NCBI RefSeq assembly: GCF_019857205.1
Contig: NZ_JAHWXO010000005.1
Location: 124,001 to 188,000, forward strand
Length of the DNA: 64,000 bases
Reading direction: 5' to 3'
From: Qipengyuania pacifica
GTDB lineage: Bacteria > Pseudomonadota > Alphaproteobacteria > Sphingomonadales > Sphingomonadaceae
Shown: positions 27,528 through 36,956 of the stretch, one piece after another
Position numbering within the stretch: the first letter of the stretch is position 1
Layout of the letters: each line of letters opens with the position of its first letter
The notes under the pieces: model-generated
Told to the model about the DNA's origin: nothing
Database searches by the model: none
The model's input: only the letters and a program-made list of their open reading frames with translations
Program-made: the position numbers and the translations under genes

Positions 27528-28346
27528 ATGCCCCGCATTGCCATCTTGCAGATGACTTCGGGTATCGATCCCGAAGAAAACGCCACAGCCATTGAAGACG
27601 CCATTGTTTCTGCGGCGGACAATGGCGCTGCCATGATATTCACGCCGGAAATGTCGGGCCTGCTCGATCGCGATCGAAAACGGGCTGCGAAGTCGATAGT
27701 CTTGGAAAGCGACACGCCTGCGCTTGCCAGGGCACGGGATGCTGCACATCGGGCGGGCATTTGGGTTTCGCTCGGATCGCTTGCCGTAAAGTCTCCAAAT
27801 GACAGATGGGCAAATCGCGCTTTCGTGATTGATCCAAACGGAAACATCGCGGGCCGCTACGACAAGATACATATGTTCGACGTCGATCTCGACAGTGGGG
27901 AAAGCTGGCGAGAATCGAACGCTTACGAGCCAGGGCAAGAGGTGGTCACGGTCCCCGGAACTCCGGTTGGGCGACTGGGCCTGTCGGTTTGCTACGATAT
28001 TCGTTTTCCAGCACTGTACGAGCAGTTGGGTAGGGCGCAGTGCGATTGCATCTCCATTCCTGCAGCCTTCACCGTACCGACTGGTAGGGCTCATTGGAAT
28101 GTTCTCCAAAGGGCCCGGGCGATTGAAGCGAGCGCTTTCGTCGTTGCCGCGGCGCAGGTGGGTGAACACGCCGACGGGCGTCGGACCTATGGCCATAGCA
28201 TGGTTGTGGACCCCTGGGGCGACGTCTTGCTTGAAATGGAGGGCGACGACGCGGCGCTTGCTTACTGCGATATCGATCTTGCCAGAATTGCTGAAGTTCG
28301 CGCGCAGGTGCCAAGCCTTGCCAATAGACGAGAAATAGCGAAATAG
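27528..28346 (+). CDS. Carbon-nitrogen hydrolase (nitrilase superfamily, Nit-like amidase)
   Basis: A 272-residue amidase-like enzyme with the complete Glu-Lys-Cys triad: E in F-T-P-E-M-S-G, K in Y-D-K-I-H-M-F, C in L-S-V-C-Y-D-I-R-F-P. This pattern is typical of the Nit1/Nit2 branch, which repairs deaminated glutathione or cleaves omega-amides. Its adjacency to a glutaredoxin gene fits a glutathione link, but the substrate is an inference. Confidence 0.9.
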   Translation: MPRIAILQMTSGIDPEENATAIEDAIVSAADNGAAMIFTPEMSGLLDRDRKRAAKSIVLESDTPALARARDAAHRAGIWVSLGSLAVKSPNDRWANRAFVIDPNGNIAGRYDKIHMFDVDLDSGESWRESNAYEPGQEVVTVPGTPVGRLGLSVCYDIRFPALYEQLGRAQCDCISIPAAFTVPTGRAHWNVLQRARAIEASAFVVAAAQVGEHADGRRTYGHSMVVDPWGDVLLEMEGDDAALAYCDIDLARIAEVRAQVPSLANRREIAK

Positions 28347-28354
28347 GCCGCCAC

Positions 28355-28816
28355 ATGATAGTGTTCGATCTCTCCTGTAGCGAAGGCCATCGGTTTGAGG
28401 GCTGGTTCGGCTCGTCGGATGATTATGCTGACCAGAAAGCAGGCGGCTTGCTCGTCTGCCCGCAGTGCGGCAGCGAGGAAATCGGCAAGGCGCCAATGGC
28501 CCCGTCAGTGCCAGCCAAGAGCAATACCCGATCGCATGCGCCCGCCGAAACCACTCAGGTAGTCAAAGGCGAAATGCCAGCCGAGGTGAAAAAAGCGTTG
28601 GAAAAGCTGGCGAAAGCTCAGGCGAAAGCGCTGGAGAGCAGCACATGGGTTGGCGACAAATTCGCCGAGAAGGCTCGCGAAATGCATTACGGCGAAGCCG
28701 ATGAGGCCCCGATTCACGGTCGCGCCACCAGAGACGAGGCGGAGGACATGATGGCCGAAGGAATCTCTGTCGCACCTCTTCTCGTACCGGTAGCACCACC
28801 AGAAGAACTCAACTGA
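28355..28816 (+). CDS. DUF1178 family protein
   Basis: A 153-residue protein with an N-terminal zinc-ribbon-like segment (C-S-E-G-H-R-F-E-G-W-F, then C-P-Q-C-G-S) and a lysine- and alanine-rich helical tail ending M-H-Y-G-E-A-D-E-A-P-I-H-G-R-A-T, typical of DUF1178. No biochemical function is established. The family often sits beside a nitrilase-type gene, as here, 8 nt downstream. Confidence 0.9.
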   Translation: MIVFDLSCSEGHRFEGWFGSSDDYADQKAGGLLVCPQCGSEEIGKAPMAPSVPAKSNTRSHAPAETTQVVKGEMPAEVKKALEKLAKAQAKALESSTWVGDKFAEKAREMHYGEADEAPIHGRATRDEAEDMMAEGISVAPLLVPVAPPEELN

Positions 28817-28854
28817 TTGCCTCGGCGGTTCGAGCCGCTATACGAGGCACCGGC

Positions 28855-28931
28855 GCGCCCGTAGCTCAGTAGGATAGAGCATCAGATTCCTAATCTGGGG
28901 GCCACAGGTTCGAATCCTGTCGGGCGCACCA
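28855..28931 (+). tRNA. tRNA-Arg (anticodon CCU)
   Basis: A 77-nt cloverleaf: acceptor stem GCGCCCG/CGGGCGC, D stem GCUC/GAGC, anticodon stem UCAGA/UCUGG with the seven-base loop UUCCUAA (anticodon CCU at 28889-28891), T arm CAGGUUCGAAUCCUG, and encoded CCA. It reads the rare AGG arginine codon. No integrase, attachment-site repeat or island border was seen near it. Confidence 0.97.
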
Positions 28932-29012
28932 TTTTTCGAAAACTGGCAGTATTCTTGGATTTTTCGATTCAGGCGCAAACCGGTGAACCGGCAATTCAAT
29001 CTCGAACTAAAA

Positions 29013-31180
29013 CTACGCGTTCGAAGCTCTTTTTGCTGGGAGCCACTTACGATCAAGCCAGCAATCATCGCTCGCCGTAACGGGTTTACCGAATAGATAA
29101 CCCTGTCCTTCCCGGCAACCGAGAGCCAGCAGGCGAATTCTTTGCTCGTCGGTTTCGATCCCTTCGGCAGTTACCTCCAAGTTGAGGCTCCGCCCGAGAG
29201 AAATCACGGCAGATACAATCGCTGCGCCTTGAGGCCTGTTGCAAAGATCCTGAACGAAGGAACGGTCGATTTTCAGCCTTGTAACAGGGAGACGTGCCAG
29301 TGTGGAAAGCGATGCAAAGCCGGTCCCGAAGTCATCAAAAGCTATGTTGATTCCGCAATCCCGTAGCTCACTTAACGCTGTCAAAATTTGATCGTCCGAG
29401 CGCAGCGCGATCGTTTCCGTGATTTCTATTTCGATGTCCGCTGGCGAGAGAGCGTGTTTCTCCAATGCCTGACCAATAGTCTTTCCCAAATTGCCGTTAG
29501 TGAATTGGGCCGCGAACAGGTTCAATGCCATGCGTTGCACATCCAGGCCCAGCATTCGCCAGACCGCCATTTGTCGGCACGCTTCATCTATGACCCACTC
29601 GCCGCCTCATGAGCGACGAGATGCGTTTCGAGGGTGTTCAAAAAGTCCGCTGGGAAAAGCAGCCCGCGTTCCGGGTGCTTCCAACGCAACAGCGCTTCCA
29701 CACCGATAAGCTCCTGATCGGACAGCCGGACCTGAGGCTGATACGTGAGTTCCCATTCCCCGCGCTCGGTCGCTAGGCGCAGCTCGTCTTTGAACGCTCG
29801 CCGCGCGGTCAATTGGTTGGCAATCGGAGGGTCGAAGACGCGGATGTTGTCCTGGCCGGTCTTCTTCGCTTCGAGAGGGGCAAGATCGGCCCTCAGCAAT
29901 AGTTCTTCGGCATCTTCGGCATGAAGCGGCGCGAGGCCAATTCCAATGCTCAGTCCGATTTGCATGCGGTGCCCGGACAGCACGAAGGGCTCTTTAAAGG
30001 CGTCATTCAGTCGCTGAGCTGTTGCCGTCGCACTGCTTTGTGCTCCATTCCCCGGAAGCAGTATTGCGAATTCGTCTCCCCCCAGACGTGCAACTATTGC
30101 GCTAGGTTCGAGTAGGCCAACGAGGCGGACGGCGACGCCTTGGAGCAAAGTGTCGCCAACCGCATGACCGAACGTGTCATTGACCTCCTTGAAGCGATCA
30201 AGATCGATGGCGAATACCGTAGCGTGCCCGCGAGCGATCACCGCTTCCAGCTTTTTGGAGAAGCCATTGCGATTGGCTAGACCGGTAAGCGCATCGTGAT
30301 GGGCAAGGTGTTCCAGCCGAAGTTCGCGCTCCCGACGGTCGGTGATGTCGTGGATTTGCGCGCCGATTTCGATACCATCGGGACCAAGCCAGCTCGCAAG
30401 TCTCATTTCGACAGGAAACTCACTTCCGTTCTTGCGAACAGCGACGAGCTCAATCGTTTTGCCCGACAAATTGGACACACCGGTCGTGGAAACACGCTTC
30501 ATTCCCGCGACATGATGGTCACGGAACCTTGCTGGGATGATGATTTCGATGGGTTTACCGATAGCTTCCGATGCCGAATATCCGAAGATATCCTCTGCGG
30601 CGGGGTTCCAGTAAGTGATTTTCCCAGCTGCGTTCGACGTTATCAACGCCAGCCCCATAACTTTCGCAAAACTGCTGATCGCACGATCTGGCAGACTGGT
30701 GCGGCTTTCCTCCACCAAGGCAGTGGCTAGGGCGGCAAGATCTTTAAGCTTCTCACATGTGTTGGCATCAAAGCTTTCGCGCGGGCGGGTGTCGCCGATG
30801 CATAACACACCCAGGGGGTGACCACTCGAATTGAGGAGCGGAACCCCGGCAAAAAAACGTAGTTCCTCCTCGCCGTCAAAGGCTGGAGCGCCGGGGACGT
30901 GTTGATCGAAGCGGGCGTCCAGGACTATTAACGGCTCGAGCGTACCGAGTACATGCGCGCACAAAGCGCGCGCCCTCTCAACGTTGTACATGTCGAGGCC
31001 ATGGCCAGACTTGAACCCATGCTCATCTTCTAAAACAAGCGAAAGAATACTTATGGGAACGTCAAACACGTTCGAAGCGAATTTGGTGATCGCGTCATAG
31101 GCGGGTTCCGATCCCGCCCCGAACTTTTCTTTGGAAGCGGGCGCTGCCAAACGCCTCTCTTCTATCGATTCTGCGACCAC
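29013..31180 (-). pseudogene. GAF-PAS-GGDEF-EAL cyclic-di-GMP protein, split by a frameshift
   Basis: Two frames together form one composite protein. The first (29588-31180, 530 codons, GTG start) has GAF (about 25-160), PAS (165-285), GGDEF with intact G-G-D-E-F (367-371) and the start of EAL with E-A-L-L-R-W (495-500). It stops at TAG 29588-29590. The rest of EAL (I-T-E-T, D-D-F-G-T-G, K-I-D-R) continues in another frame to 29013. Joining the frames near 29604 restores the family sequence G-E-W-V-I-D-E-A-C-R-Q-M, so a single missing base explains the break. Catalytic residues look intact, so the lesion is recent or an assembly error. A truncated diguanylate cyclase may still be made. Confidence 0.85.
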
Positions 31181-31360
31181 TGACGTTCCTAGTTTAAATG
31201 AGATCGTCGGAGCTTAACCTGCAGCATGTTAAGAGCGCGCTACTGCAGAACCGCACCATTATACTTAAAAGTATGGTCAGGTCAGAACGTGGGTGCTCAT
31301 TGAGTGGGACGGGTCCGGGTGTACGTGATGGGATGCGAGATCAAGAGGCACCGTGGCCAT
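31181..31360. promoter_or_regulatory. Upstream region of the GGDEF-EAL gene with a palindrome
   Basis: 180 nt between the MFS gene and the GGDEF-EAL gene. It contains the perfect palindrome ATACTTAAAAGTAT (31261-31274), about 80 nt upstream of the GGDEF-EAL start, which could be an operator. It may instead be part of an AT-rich promoter. No gene was found. Confidence 0.35.
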
Positions 31361-32545
31361 TTATCGGCCGAACCGTCTGGCTGCGGTCGCGAGAGAAGCT
31401 AGTGCAAGCGAGCACAGAGCAAGTAGGCCACAGGTTCCTGCCCATCCGAACGCGTCGTAAACGGCCGTGCCAGCATAGCTGCCGATGCCGCCACCGATGA
31501 ACATCATGACAACGTAAACCGTGGTCAACCGCGTTCGCACACCCGGATCGAGTGCGAGGAAAGTCATTCGACCGGTTACATCGACACCCGGGCCCACGAA
31601 ATTCGTGATCATGAGCGGGATTATGAGGGTCCAGAGCGAGCCGCCGAGGGGCCAGAGGAGCAAGATGCCTGCGAGTTGACAGAACGCGAAGATCGCCCGC
31701 GCCTTGCGGGCGCCGACTTCGTCGGCCCATCGCCCAAGCCGGGGCGTGGAAAAAATGGAGATCGCAGCAAGGCCCGCAAGATACCCGACCGTGTCCGTCC
31801 CATACCCCATTTCGGGAGAGGTCAAATAAAGTGCAAGGCCGAGCCATACGGCAATGAACTGACCGAAGTTCAGCGCCTGGATCGCGCCCGAAAACAGTAT
31901 CTCCCGATGCTTGCCTATCAATGGGAATACTGAGACTAAGAGATTCAGATAGGACTGCCGGTCTCGTGCAGATCGCTCCCCACCTTCCATTAGTCGCGGC
32001 AAGGCGAGTGTGACAGCCAACATCAGTGCCGCTGCGATCCAATAGATCATTCGCCATCCGAAATGCTCGGCAACCACACCAGCACCCACCCGTGCAACGA
32101 GGATCCCGAGAATAACGCCCGCAGCCAATTTCGCCGTCACCTGACCCAGTCGTTCCGGCGCAACACGCTTCGAAGCGTAGGCCGGCAAAAGATAGGGCGC
32201 TATGGTGAAAAAGCCGAGCATCGTGGACCCGATGACGAATAGCGTGAAACCTCGAGCGATGGCCATCAGCGCGATCGAAGCGGTCTGACCAGCAGCAAAG
32301 GTAATCGTCAGCCTGCGGTTCGAAATACGATCGCCAAGCGGAAGGAGCAGAAAAATGCCTACGGCCAGAGCGATCTGGTTGAGTGCCGGGACTAAACCGA
32401 TTCGGGAATGACTGACCCCGAAATAATCGGCCACTTCGGCGATTATCGGATGGATGTAGTAGGCGTTAGCAGTGACCACTGCCGCAGCAATTGCCAGTGA
32501 AGTTTCCTGAGCGCCGGTCAGTCGCGTAGGCTGGCTCACGCCCAA
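31361..32545 (-). CDS. Major facilitator superfamily transporter
   Basis: A 394-residue protein with about twelve hydrophobic helices and the MFS cytoplasmic-loop motif as P-L-G-D-R-I-S-N-R-R after helix 2, plus a second R-L-G-R-W-A-D-E-V-G-A-R-K in the repeated half. This is the pattern of drug/solute:proton exchangers of the YnfM-like set; the substrate cannot be told. Neighbours give no clue. It is transcribed in the same direction as the GGDEF-EAL gene downstream. Confidence 0.88.
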   Translation of the reverse strand: MGVSQPTRLTGAQETSLAIAAAVVTANAYYIHPIIAEVADYFGVSHSRIGLVPALNQIALAVGIFLLLPLGDRISNRRLTITFAAGQTASIALMAIARGFTLFVIGSTMLGFFTIAPYLLPAYASKRVAPERLGQVTAKLAAGVILGILVARVGAGVVAEHFGWRMIYWIAAALMLAVTLALPRLMEGGERSARDRQSYLNLLVSVFPLIGKHREILFSGAIQALNFGQFIAVWLGLALYLTSPEMGYGTDTVGYLAGLAAISIFSTPRLGRWADEVGARKARAIFAFCQLAGILLLWPLGGSLWTLIIPLMITNFVGPGVDVTGRMTFLALDPGVRTRLTTVYVVMMFIGGGIGSYAGTAVYDAFGWAGTCGLLALCSLALASLATAARRFGR

Positions 32546-32614
32546 CGTCTTGGTGCATGGGTCACCGATATTACCCTGAATCTGACCGCGAAAGCCGGTC
32601 CTGTGTTCGGACCT

Positions 32615-33493
32615 TTATGGTGTCTTTTGCGTCGTGTCACCCAACTGACTAACGGGCACCGTTTCTTTGAAAGTATGCGTCACATAGGGGAAAGGAATTT
32701 CGATCCCGGCGTCATCCAGCGCGGCCTTGATCGCACGGATAACCTTGTCCTTGCTTTCCCAACCCGCACGCGGCGTCGACCCGGCCCACCATCGGATGAG
32801 AAAGTCGACGGAACTGGAATTGAATTCCTGCGCAAAGATATCAACGCCCTTGCTGGCGAGTACGTCATCGACATCTTCGACCGCCCGGCGGATGATAGCG
32901 GCAGCATGATCGAGCTGCGTGTCGTATGACACGCCGACTACAACCTGATGCCGGCGCTGATCGACATCGGTAAAGATTTCAACCGGGTTCTTGAAAAGGA
33001 TGGAGTTCGGCACGACTGTGAGTTCGCCGGACAGTTTGCGCACATGCGTTTCGCGTAATGTGATGTGTTCGACCTTGCCGGTGATATCTTCGCATTCGAT
33101 CACGTCGCCGATGCGCATTTTTTCCCGCAGCATGATGAGCACGCCTGCCAGGAAATTCTCGAAGATGTCTTGGAAGGCAAAACCAATCGCCACGGCTCCG
33201 ATACCGAGCCCGGCAAGCAGGCTGGCCGGCGTGAGATCGGGGATGACCACCACCGCCGCGATGAAGATGCCGAGGGTCCAGATCCCGAGCCTGACGAGCG
33301 TATCGATAAGGTTCTTCAGGCTGCTGCGTATCTCGGTGCGCCCAACGACGGCGTCGGAAATGCGCACGGCAAATCGCGCAACGATCCACGTCATAAGGAT
33401 GATGAAGAATGCAATCGCAAGGCTGGGCAGCGCCTCTACAAAGCCTTTGCCCATGGTTTGCAACTGCGTGCGCAGCGTTGCGATATAATTCAC
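32615..33493 (-). CDS. Small-conductance mechanosensitive ion channel (MscS family)
   Basis: About 292 residues with three N-terminal helices and the MscS pore sequence G-L-G-I-G-A-V-A-I-G-F-A-F-Q-D-I-F-E-N-F-L-A-G-V, followed by the beta domain (I-G-D-V-I-E-C-E-D-I-T-G-K-V, V-P-N-S-I-L-F-K-N-P-V). It releases solutes on osmotic downshock. The GTG at 33493 is preferred over the longer frame because GGGAG lies about 10 nt upstream and V-N-Y-I-A-T-L starts the normal N-terminal helix. Confidence 0.88.
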   Translation of the reverse strand: MNYIATLRTQLQTMGKGFVEALPSLAIAFFIILMTWIVARFAVRISDAVVGRTEIRSSLKNLIDTLVRLGIWTLGIFIAAVVVIPDLTPASLLAGLGIGAVAIGFAFQDIFENFLAGVLIMLREKMRIGDVIECEDITGKVEHITLRETHVRKLSGELTVVPNSILFKNPVEIFTDVDQRRHQVVVGVSYDTQLDHAAAIIRRAVEDVDDVLASKGVDIFAQEFNSSSVDFLIRWWAGSTPRAGWESKDKVIRAIKAALDDAGIEIPFPYVTHTFKETVPVSQLGDTTQKTP

Positions 33494-33573
33494 GTCGCAG
33501 AAAACTCCCTTTGCGAGGCAACGGGAGGGTTGCACAAAGGGTTCCGAATTGCTGGCTATGGCCTTTAGAAAGG

Positions 33574-34146
33574 CTAGCTTCCGGCGTGTTCCTTGCGAGC
33601 GATTTCATGCAGCCAATCGGCGTGCCTCGGAGCTTTCTTAGTCTGGCTCCATTCGTCCAGCATCATGGGGGCAACACGCTTCAATTCGGCGTACTGTTCA
33701 TCGGTGCCGATATCCGTGGCTAGTTCTACCCGATGACCATTCGGATCAAAGAAGTAGATCGATTTGAAAATGCCGTGGTGAGTTGGACCCAGAACCTCGA
33801 TGCCCAAGCTCTCGACATGCGTCTTAGCCGCGAGCAATTCTTCTTCGCTGCCAACTTTGAAAGCGAGATGCTGGACCCAAGCCGGGGTATTTTCGTCCCG
33901 GCCCATGTCTTTCTGATTTGGCAGTTCGAAGAAGGCTAGGATATTGCCATTACCCGCATCGAGGAAAACGTGCATGTAAGGGTCGTAATCGCCCGTGGAT
34001 GGCACGTGATCCTCTGCAAAGGCCGTCGTGTAATCCATGCCGAGTACTTTGCCGTACCATTCGACCGTTTCCTTGGCATCCTTGCAGCGATAGGCCGCAT
34101 GGTGGACGCCAGCCAGTTTCACGGGATGAACAGGTGCTTCGCTCAT
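33574..34146 (-). CDS. VOC-family (glyoxalase/dioxygenase-fold) protein next to hpd
   Basis: A 190-residue protein with two beta-alpha-beta-beta-beta units. Likely metal ligands are the histidine in L-A-G-V-H-H-A-A-Y, one in V-Q-H-L-A-F-K-V, and the glutamate in H-R-V-E-L-A-T-D. It belongs to the vicinal-oxygen-chelate superfamily (glyoxalases, ring-cleavage dioxygenases). Its start overlaps the hpd stop by 4 nt, so it probably acts in tyrosine or homogentisate breakdown; the reaction is not known. Confidence 0.85.
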   Translation of the reverse strand: MSEAPVHPVKLAGVHHAAYRCKDAKETVEWYGKVLGMDYTTAFAEDHVPSTGDYDPYMHVFLDAGNGNILAFFELPNQKDMGRDENTPAWVQHLAFKVGSEEELLAAKTHVESLGIEVLGPTHHGIFKSIYFFDPNGHRVELATDIGTDEQYAELKRVAPMMLDEWSQTKKAPRHADWLHEIARKEHAGS

Positions 34147-35264
34147 TCTGCGGGCTCCGTCTCGACTGTCTTGGCGTCCTCAACGCTGAGGGCGCCGCGC
34201 TTAATCTGGTCGCGCTCCATGCTCTCGAACAGCGCCTTGAAATTCCCTTCACCGAAACCTTCGTCACCCTTGCGCTGGATGAATTCGAAGAACACCGGAC
34301 CGACCTGCGCTTCGGCAAAAATCTGCAGCAGCAGACGCGGGTGCCCGCCTTCTGTCGTACCATCGAGCAGGATCCCGCGGGCTTTCAATTCATCCACTGG
34401 CTCCCCGTGATCGGGCAAGCGGTCGGGCAGCATTTCGTAATAGGTTTCGGGCGGGGCGGTCATGAAGGGAACGCCAAGGTTCTTCAGATTGTCCCAGGCC
34501 TGCACAAGATCGTCGCAGATCAAGGCAATGTGCTGGATACCCTCTCCGTTGAATTCCTTGAGGAACTCTTCGATCTGGCCCTTACCGCCTTCACCTTCCT
34601 CGTTGAGCGGAATGCGAATTTTGCCATCAGGCGCGGTCAATGCTTTGGATGTCAGGCCGGTATACTCACCCTTGATGTCGAAAAAGCGGATTTCGCGGAA
34701 GTTGAAGAGCGTCTCGTAATAATCCGCCCAGTATTTCATGCGTCCGTTATAAACATTGTGCGTCAAGTGATCGATCACGTTGAAGCCGGCTCCAATAGGC
34801 CACTTTTCGACACCATCGAGATATTCGAAATCGATATCGTAGATGGAGAGGCCGTCGCCTTCTGCATCTGCATAACGGTCAATGAGATAAACGATAGCAC
34901 CGCCGATGCCACGGATGGCAGGGATGCGCAGCTCCATCGGGCCGGTTTCCACCGCGACGGGTTCTGCACCTTTATCGAGAAGTTCTTCATAGGCCTTCTT
35001 CGCATCGCGAACCCTGAAACCCATGCCGCATGCCGAGGGGCCGTGCTCGCGCGCAAAAAACCATGCGGCGCTTCGCGGTTCGTAGTTGAGGATGAGGTTG
35101 ATCTGACCCTGACGCCAGAGATCCACGTCCTTCGATCGGTGCGTGCCCACATGGGTAAATCCCATCGCTTTAAAGACCGGTTCGACGACGCCTTTTTCGG
35201 GAGCGCAGAATTCGACGAACTCGAATCCGTCGAGTCCGATTGGATTTTCGAAGAGATCGGTCAT
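34143..35264 (-). CDS. hpd: 4-Hydroxyphenylpyruvate dioxygenase
   Basis: A 373-residue iron enzyme that converts 4-hydroxyphenylpyruvate to homogentisate in tyrosine catabolism. Iron-ligand segments are present: [18 protein letters not shown], and the glutamate in [18 protein letters not shown]. The ATG at 35264 has AGAGGA 7 nt upstream; a longer frame to 35297 lacks support. Homogentisate dioxygenase (hmgA) is not in the window. Confidence 0.95.
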   Translation of the reverse strand: MTDLFENPIGLDGFEFVEFCAPEKGVVEPVFKAMGFTHVGTHRSKDVDLWRQGQINLILNYEPRSAAWFFAREHGPSACGMGFRVRDAKKAYEELLDKGAEPVAVETGPMELRIPAIRGIGGAIVYLIDRYADAEGDGLSIYDIDFEYLDGVEKWPIGAGFNVIDHLTHNVYNGRMKYWADYYETLFNFREIRFFDIKGEYTGLTSKALTAPDGKIRIPLNEEGEGGKGQIEEFLKEFNGEGIQHIALICDDLVQAWDNLKNLGVPFMTAPPETYYEMLPDRLPDHGEPVDELKARGILLDGTTEGGHPRLLLQIFAEAQVGPVFFEFIQRKGDEGFGEGNFKALFESMERDQIKRGALSVEDAKTVETEPAE

Positions 35265-35435
35265 TTCAATCCTCTGGGATTTGCTAGGTGGTTTCAAAAG
35301 TAACTAATCACAGTCGCTCGTAAGCTGTCAAGTTTTCAACGGCCGTGCATGGTGGCCAGTTCCTTTCATGCGTCAAACGGATGTCGACGATGAATTGTAC
35401 TTGCGCGAACCGGTTAACTGTGATTCTGTCGCCTC

Positions 35436-35750
35436 ATGCGCCGCACAAATTCCCTAGCTTCCATCCGCCGAGTCAGGACCTCGCAGCACGCCGCTCTTGC
35501 TGCGCTCCTGGTCATGGGCGGATTGGCGATTGCAGGTCCATCCGGACTGCTTGCCTGGAGTGAGAATTTGCGGCTGCTCGATCAGCGAGAGGCCCAGCTG
35601 GCGAAGCTGCAGGCCGAAAGGCATGCGCTGGAGAACCGGGTCGCCTTACTCGATCCCAACGCCGCTGATCCCGATATGGTCGGCGAGCTGCTGCGTAGTC
35701 AGCTCAATGTCGTGCATCCGAACGAAGTCGTCATAAAACTGGAAGACTGA
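35436..35750 (+). CDS. FtsB/DivIC-type septum formation initiator
   Basis: A 104-residue bitopic membrane protein: short basic cytoplasmic N-terminus (M-R-R-T-N-S-L-A-S-I-R-R-V-R), one hydrophobic helix (about 22-42), then a coiled coil (L-L-D-Q-R-E-A-Q-L-A-K-L-Q-A-E-R) and a C-terminal L-L-R-S-Q-L-N-V-V-H-P-N-E-V-V. It joins the divisome as FtsB. FtsB genes commonly precede the pyruvate dehydrogenase genes in alphaproteobacteria, as here. Confidence 0.88.
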   Translation: MRRTNSLASIRRVRTSQHAALAALLVMGGLAIAGPSGLLAWSENLRLLDQREAQLAKLQAERHALENRVALLDPNAADPDMVGELLRSQLNVVHPNEVVIKLED

Positions 35751-35876
35751 ACGGAGCGAAACCATCGCTTGCCGTAAGGGTTTTCGTATGCACATGCGCT
35801 CTGCCGTTGCGCGGGTCGCAAGCCTGTGCCTATAGGCGCAACTGACATCCTCCCCGGAAGAACAAGGACACAAGTC

Positions 35877-36953
35877 TTGGCCAAAGCCCCCCGGAGCAAG
35901 AAGCAGCCCACCAAATCGCCTGCGGAAGATCCCGACTTCGCTCTCCACTCCCTGCAAGAGGCGTTGGAAGAGAATCGCCACTACGATGCCAGCAAGGAGC
36001 AGATGCTCCATTTTTACGAGCAGATGCTGCTCATCCGTCGCTTCGAAGAGCGCGCGGGCCAGCTGTATGGTCTCGGCCTGATCGGCGGTTTCTGTCACCT
36101 TTACATCGGACAGGAAGCTGTTGCGATCGGCCTCCAGTCCGCGCTCGATGGTGACAAGGACAGCGTCATCACCGGATACCGCGACCATGGTCACATGCTC
36201 GCCTACGGCATCGATCCCAAAGTCATAATGGCCGAACTGACCGGCAGGGAAGCCGGCATCTCGAAGGGCAAGGGCGGGTCGATGCACATGTTCTCGACCG
36301 AACATAAATTTTATGGCGGTCACGGAATCGTAGGAGCCCAGGTTTCATTGGGCGGGGGCCTCGCGCTGGCTCACCAGTACAACGACGATGGCGGTTTCTG
36401 TCTTGCCTACTTCGGCGACGGTGCCGCCAACCAGGGCCAGGTATATGAAACGATGAACATGGCGGCGCTCTGGAATTTGCCGATCGTCTTCGTGGTCGAA
36501 AACAACCAGTACGCCATGGGAACCGCCGTCGGTCGCAGCTCTGCTGAAACAGAATTCCACCGCCGCGGCACAGCCTTCCGTATTCCAGGAATGGACGTGA
36601 ACGGCATGGACGTTCTGGAAGTCAGGCAGGCTGCCGAGATCGCTTTCAAGCATGTTCGCGATGGCAAGGGTCCGGTCCTGATGGAATGCAATACCTATCG
36701 TTATCGCGGGCATTCGATGTCCGATCCGGCAAAGTACCGTACGCGCGAAGAGGTCCAGGATATTCGCGATCACAAGGATCCGATCGAAGGGATCAAGAAG
36801 CTGCTACTCGAAAACGGCTCGACCGAGGAAGAATTGAAAGCGATCGACAAGGATATTCGCAAGACCGTCACCGAAGCTGCGGATTTTGCCGAGAACTCGC
36901 CAGAGCCGGAAGCGAGCGAACTCTACACCGACGTACTGGTGGAGGAGTATTGA
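35877..36953 (+). CDS. pdhA: Pyruvate dehydrogenase E1 component subunit alpha
   Basis: About 358 residues. The thiamine-diphosphate site G-D-G-A-A-N-Q-G-Q-V-Y-E-T-M-N-M-A-A-L-W-N and V-V-E-N-N-Q-Y-A-M-G are intact, as is the phospho-loop region Y-R-Y-R-G-H-S-M-S-D-P. With PdhB it decarboxylates pyruvate and acetylates the lipoyl group of E2. The TTG at 35877 is preferred because AAGGA lies 8 nt upstream; an ATG 51 nt earlier remains possible. E2 and E3 are elsewhere, but lipA, needed for lipoylation, is about 10 kb downstream. Confidence 0.94.
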   Translation: MAKAPRSKKQPTKSPAEDPDFALHSLQEALEENRHYDASKEQMLHFYEQMLLIRRFEERAGQLYGLGLIGGFCHLYIGQEAVAIGLQSALDGDKDSVITGYRDHGHMLAYGIDPKVIMAELTGREAGISKGKGGSMHMFSTEHKFYGGHGIVGAQVSLGGGLALAHQYNDDGGFCLAYFGDGAANQGQVYETMNMAALWNLPIVFVVENNQYAMGTAVGRSSAETEFHRRGTAFRIPGMDVNGMDVLEVRQAAEIAFKHVRDGKGPVLMECNTYRYRGHSMSDPAKYRTREEVQDIRDHKDPIEGIKKLLLENGSTEEELKAIDKDIRKTVTEAADFAENSPEPEASELYTDVLVEEY

Positions 36954-36956
36954 GCC

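Noticed and set aside
28838..29068. Minus-strand frame of 76 codons across the tRNA-Arg gene
   Set aside because: It is the reverse complement of the tRNA gene, a well-known false annotation; no ribosome-binding site or family features.
28855..33493. Genomic island inserted at tRNA-Arg
   Set aside because: The genes after the tRNA are more accessory, but no integrase, direct repeat of the tRNA 3' end or shift in base composition was seen.
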